In this document: in pieces, positions 32,156 through 36,086 of the stretch | Layout of the letters: each line of letters starts with the position of its first letter | How positions within the stretch are numbered: the first letter of the stretch is position 1 | NCBI GenBank assembly: GCA_023853785.1 | Contig: JAJIRX010000813.1 | Coordinates: 1 to 36,086, forward strand | DNA: 36,086 nt | Reading direction: 5' to 3' | Origin: Psilocybe azurescens | Lineage: Eukaryota > Basidiomycota > Agaricomycetes > Agaricales > Agrocybaceae | Position numbers and translations under genes: made by a program | Notes under the pieces: model-generated | What the model saw: only the letters and a program-made list of their open reading frames with translations | What the model was told of the DNA's origin: nothing | Database searches by the model: none

Positions 32156-33446
32156 TTATACGATGTGAGTACTCGAACTTGCTTTTGTAAACGGCCCATT
32201 CCTGTGTTAAGTTTATATACCTCTAGAGTGTACGATGGGAAAAATTCGACTCGTGGAGTGGTCCTGAATGAGTATAGACCAAATCTGTAGCGCTGGGCTG
32301 CCAAATAATCAAACAGACGTTATTGAAAAGCTCCACCATCTGTCATGAGGTCCTTCTCTCAATTCAATTCTGCTCTCGCTTCATTCAAGGGCCATTCTAC
32401 TGACGCATGACATATCAGCGCCAATTAGACGTACTATTGCGGAATAGTCTTTGCGCTTCTAACAGGGCCAGAACTCCTTACAATGTCTCCGACGCTCAAT
32501 GAATACTCTTAACCGCTATTTTTATGTGCACAAATATCCATATCATTCTGAAGAAAACATTCCTACATTTATGCGACCAGGAGTTTGACAAATATCTAGA
32601 GAATTTTGATAGAATGAGACTCACCGAGGGCATTCACTGGAAAAAGCTTCCTCGAATCGACATCGAAAATCACTTGCGAATACGGTCATGGCAAATGGAA
32701 GTGAACAATGCGATGATTGGCTTTCAACCGAGTGTATATTCAGCTGTATGGAGCGAAATGCCATGATGGATCAGCACGTTCGTTGGTAATTAGTTCTCAG
32801 AGCCAAAAGGGTTATATACAAGCGCTATTCCTAACCCCAAGTGCACACGTACTGCCACTCACAATTAATTCCTATACATAGAACCGAAGTTATCGGTATC
32901 ACAGGAGAACCCTTATTCTTCGAATAACCGACTAGGGCCTCGTCCAGACCGGTACATTGCCGAAGATAATACAAGGTAATGAAACACTTGCTTCACATAC
33001 CTCTGTGCAGGTTCACCGTTGTAACAGCATAGCGCAGAATTTAAGGCCCCAATTTGGCCTACCCCTGTTGCATACCCCAATTTTGAAGATTACTCAACTG
33101 TCTCCGCCAGTAGTAAAGGTCACCCATTCAAACTCTATCAAAAATGATTAAGTTTTGTTTCCATTAATCCAGTATTTCAATTTTGAAAATCTGTCATATC
33201 ATGACCGGTAGAAGGACCACTTGTCTGATGGACCAACTCGCCTTTCAGGGACAGAAAATATAGCTTTCGCCCAGTTTTCTGCACTGTGGTCTTCATTTAT
33301 AGAAATAGGCAATAGCATTACGATAGCCTACTTTTAACCTTCGAAAAATCAAGGTCCTTGGTACGAGATTTAGTCTATCGTTGGCCCGGATAAGTGGCCG
33401 TAAGGGATGATAATCGACTACGCTGTGATATAGTAACAGCCAATGT
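32156..33446. other. No gene recognised
   Basis: The longest frame (plus, 32524-32766) has no motif I recognise and no clear splice partners. I saw no repeats or RNA genes. The left end is the 5' flank of the lectin; the right end is the 3' flank of BTB copy 2. Confidence 0.35.
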
Positions 33447-35401
33447 TCATACGCTGAGTGTACTAAGCCTAACACTCTCACCCGTTGAGTGAACTGACAT
33501 CCGGACCGATAACGAGCTCCAGCTTCGGGAACCTCTAGCTGTGATGGTGTTCAATGACTCTTGAGAGTACGCTCGTCTGGTGTAAAACAGACCGTAGTCT
33601 GTGGAGGCAGTACGAGAAGATGCTCTTGAATACAGGGAGATATTTGCTAGATCGAGTGCGTCAATGTCGGGATGTTGTGCGGTGTCTTCCATTTCGGCAA
33701 GTGACATCGGACGTGTGATTGTCGACAGATTGGAATATACCGACATTGTCTTTCTTTTCTTGAGGTCAGGGGAGTTGTTTGTATATCTCTCTAGATGAGA
33801 ATCTTCTTCATTTTCCAATAACTGTCCAGAGTCTGTGCAGAAAGTTTAAAAATATGTATTCATGTACGATATGTGGAAGGACCCACCGATAGAGACAAGT
33901 GTCGGGAGTATCCGGCTGCGAAGCCCGACTTTTATTTCGTCTAGATAGGCCTGGAGTATCGAGTTTACTGGAAGATAAGCTCTTATCCACGACTGTGATT
34001 TCGCAGGCAGACTGGAGTAGTAGTCAATGATCTACAAATTCAAATTCAGCGTGGTTTGGATCGCCCTTCCAGTTTAGAACTGAAAGACTGTCTGACGTAC
34101 GTTGTAAATTTTTCCCGCATTATTCGACTCTCCCACTGCACGAAAAATTGCATCCCGAATGATGGACAGCTTAAGTGTGTTTTCAGTTTTTTGACATTTG
34201 ACATGAGCCCTAAAGCATCGTCCTCCCTGATTTTTCCCAGTCCTCACATTTGAGGCATTCTGCTGTCTCCTCGCAAAACATGGCGTCAATTAAGTTCCGA
34301 ACTGTTGTAACCGCAGCTTTGACAGGAGATATCCAAGGCCGGTGTGATTTGTTCATTTCATTCAATGCTTCTTCAGCGGCGAAGAGGAGACATAAAGCAT
34401 TTTTGGGAGTAAGAATCGTCATACGAACTACTAAAATGAGGTAGTCCAGTAAATTTTGAGGTAGGAGGCGAACTGGATGGTGCACCATCCAGGACCAAAA
34501 AAGTTTAACAAAGAGCTCTAAGAGATCCTCGTTCGAGTTTGTCGTCTTTAATGCTTGGATCCATCGAGAATTCGAGGAGTCGAGGAGCCCATATCTTGCA
34601 TCGTTGGCATTGACAGCCTCCTAGCCTCACCATGGCGGTCCAGCTATTACCCACAATCTTTTGGTACTCTTTCTCATCAAGAGTTGAGTAACAAAGGCCG
34701 TGGAGAAGGTTTTGCGTTATATGACCATATATGAGCTTCCGTAGTGAAGGGAGCTCGAAGTATAAGGAACCTCTCCAAATTGACAAGGCTGTGTTTAGAG
34801 TCTTTAACTCATCATTCATGATTTTGAGTGTACCGGTATATATGAATTCGAGGATATAATCGAAACTGAAGGCAGTGAAAGGTGGAGAGCGAAAGGTGAT
34901 TGTAAGCGGATGGTCGGGTGTAGGATTGATGATGCTATCGTCCCCACTCGCCTTCGATAATATTCTAGCAAAATACGGCGATCGAGAATGCAAGATAAAA
35001 CGATGTGCAGGGAATACAACGTCACCGGGCTGTTTTTGGCGAATCCTAGGTATCTCAATTTGTACGTCGGAGTATAATCGCGTCCTCCACATGAAAAGCA
35101 GGTCTTCCCTGAGGCGTGTTGTGCGCCAATCTGCTTCCTGAACGTTCTCAAAATCAAGGTAGGGCGTATGGGAGTCCGGATGATCGCGTTCGCCGGTGTA
35201 AATTTCACGGAGCTCCTCTGAAAACAATGTATCTCTATAGGGAGTTGTGCGCCGAATAAGGGACTTAGATCCAGATGACAAGGAAAGATTTTGTTTGACT
35301 TCAGAGGGAGAATGATGATGCTCGGTAGACGAAGCAGGATTAGCAACAATTTCCGTAAGATGACGCAGGTGAAATCCCGGAGTTGCCCTTGCGTAAATCA
35401 T
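33447..35401 (-). CDS. BTB/POZ domain protein, copy 2
   Basis: The ATG at 35401 starts MIYARATPGFHLRHLTEIV. After an N-terminal tail of about 105 residues the BTB domain reads LRTRLYSDVQIEIP-like, then FPAHRFILHSRSPYFARILS (about 35020-34960). It goes on through FSFDYILEFIYTGTLKI and LYFELPSLRKLIYGHI. The cysteine pair is in RLGGCQCQRCKIWAPRLLEF (about 34630-34575). Near 34510-34460 the frame changes at least twice, through FFGPGWCT-like sequence. Then comes the helical block NALCLLFAAEEALNEM with LIDAMFC and CLKCEDW. An exon from about 34010 precedes the last one, which ends in a Ser-rich tail with SSRTASTDYGLFYTRRAYSQ. It parallels BTB copy 1 along its full length but in inverted orientation. 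Confidence 0.82.
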
Positions 35402-35448
35402 GGCTGTAGACAAATAGCAAAGTTCGCATAAGAGTCAAGCTTCAAAAA

Positions 35449-35730
35449 TCAATTACTCGCCTTTGTGACCCCAAATCTCCGCAGCTTCTTGAGGAGCTCC
35501 TTCATCATAATCATTTCGCACATTCCAAACAATGTCTGGATATCTATCCTTCGTGTTTTCAAAAGATTCTTCAGATCTCCTTTCCACACCGTGATACCAT
35601 TCTGGATGGCTGAATCCAGCACCCAGGTTGATCGTAACATGCCTCGCCAGAGATCTGGAATTTTAGGATGGCCTGCTAACAGCGGTGATTGTGTCGAGGA
35701 TGATCGTCGATGATGTTGAAAGGCATTCAA
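35449..35730 (-). CDS. Possible upstream exon of BTB copy 2
   Basis: This open frame ends at GTCACAAAGGCGA, followed by a GTAATT donor. The next acceptor, GTCTACAG, lies two bases before the BTB ATG at 35401. Joining them gives VTKAT-MIYARA in frame without a stop. The frame has ATG at 35640 (MLRSTWVLDSAIQNGITVWK). No domain is recognisable, and BTB copy 1 shows no equivalent. It could be a true first exon or a chance open frame. Confidence 0.35.
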   Translation of the reverse strand: MNAFQHHRRSSSTQSPLLAGHPKIPDLWRGMLRSTWVLDSAIQNGITVWKGDLKNLLKTRRIDIQTLFGMCEMIMMKELLKKLRRFGVTKASN

Positions 35731-36086
35731 GGCTTATGGCGGGACACGCATGAACAGCCTCGATATCGGGATCCCACGCCTGTCAATTACCTATGATGGC
35801 GATGTTACTAATACAGTGGTCCTCAGATCATTACAGAGCATCCACCTAGTCGAGGCTATACATAGTATAAAGAAGATTTAACTTTGATACGCATGAGATT
35901 ATAATAGAGTGTCGCTTCGGAACCTCGGAAACAGTGGCCTAAATCATAAAAACGGGGGAATACGATCCAAATACTTCCATTTGTGTGTGTAAAATGTATT
36001 AGCGCCCGTAGATTTGATAACCCTACATGAGAGGATTAACTCGAATCGGAGGCCGAAGGTCCAGAGATCTATTTTGTAAAAGTTTT
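35731..36086. other. No gene recognised
   Basis: There are only short unsupported frames at the right edge of the window. Any gene here would continue outside. Confidence 0.3.

Noticed and set aside
32524..32766. Plus-strand 80-codon frame beginning at an ATG
   Set aside because: It reads like possible protein but has no recognisable family, promoter or neighbouring exon, so it is not supported as a gene.

Overview
The window looks like nuclear DNA of a mushroom-forming basidiomycete (Agaricomycetes). The genes have many short introns (about 48 to 66 nt, GT..AG). The families seen are typical of that group: an SPT5-like KOW protein, a basidiomycete Helitron, F-box/LRR and BTB proteins, a multi-intron cytochrome P450 and a beta-trefoil lectin. 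No rRNA, tRNA or CRISPR array was found.

Layout. About 1-2 kb: possible remnant of a rhodopsin-like membrane protein (+). 2.4-5.1 kb: SPT5-like KOW-repeat protein (-). 5.8-7.1 kb: rearranged copy of replication factor C subunit 1 (+), with an in-frame deletion that removes the Walker A region. 7.6-8.1 kb: possible short multi-exon gene (+). 8.6-16.3 kb: coding body of an autonomous Helitron (-). Its order is an N-terminal duplicated module, a cysteine-rich segment and DUF6570-like block, the HUH/Y2 Rep nuclease, a Pif1-type helicase and a C-terminal USP-like cysteine protease. 17.6-20.7 kb (-) and 22.0-23.1 kb (+): two divergently transcribed multi-exon genes of unknown function. 24.5-26.1 kb (+) and 33.4-35.4 kb (-): two paralogous BTB proteins in inverted orientation. 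Between the BTB genes lie a 735-bp element with 13-bp terminal inverted repeats, an F-box/LRR C-terminal fragment, a cytochrome P450 with two in-frame TGA codons (28.2-30.6 kb, -) and a five-exon ricin-B-like lectin (31.5-32.2 kb, -).

A property of the whole window matters for reading it. Nearly every coding region is interrupted by single-base frame changes, about one per 0.5-1 kb, while splice sites and conserved motifs stay intact. Several of these breaks fall in homopolymers and would be bridged by one base. That fits uncorrected sequence error at least as well as decay. The RFC1 deletion and the P450 stops are different in kind and look like real damage.

Themes: mobile DNA (the Helitron, a small inverted-repeat element and a mutilated replication gene) and ubiquitin-related or adaptor proteins (BTB x2, F-box/LRR, and the USP-like domain of the Helitron). 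The best candidates for something undescribed are the divergent unknown gene pair at 17.6-23.1 kb and the Rep-helicase-protease architecture of the Helitron.
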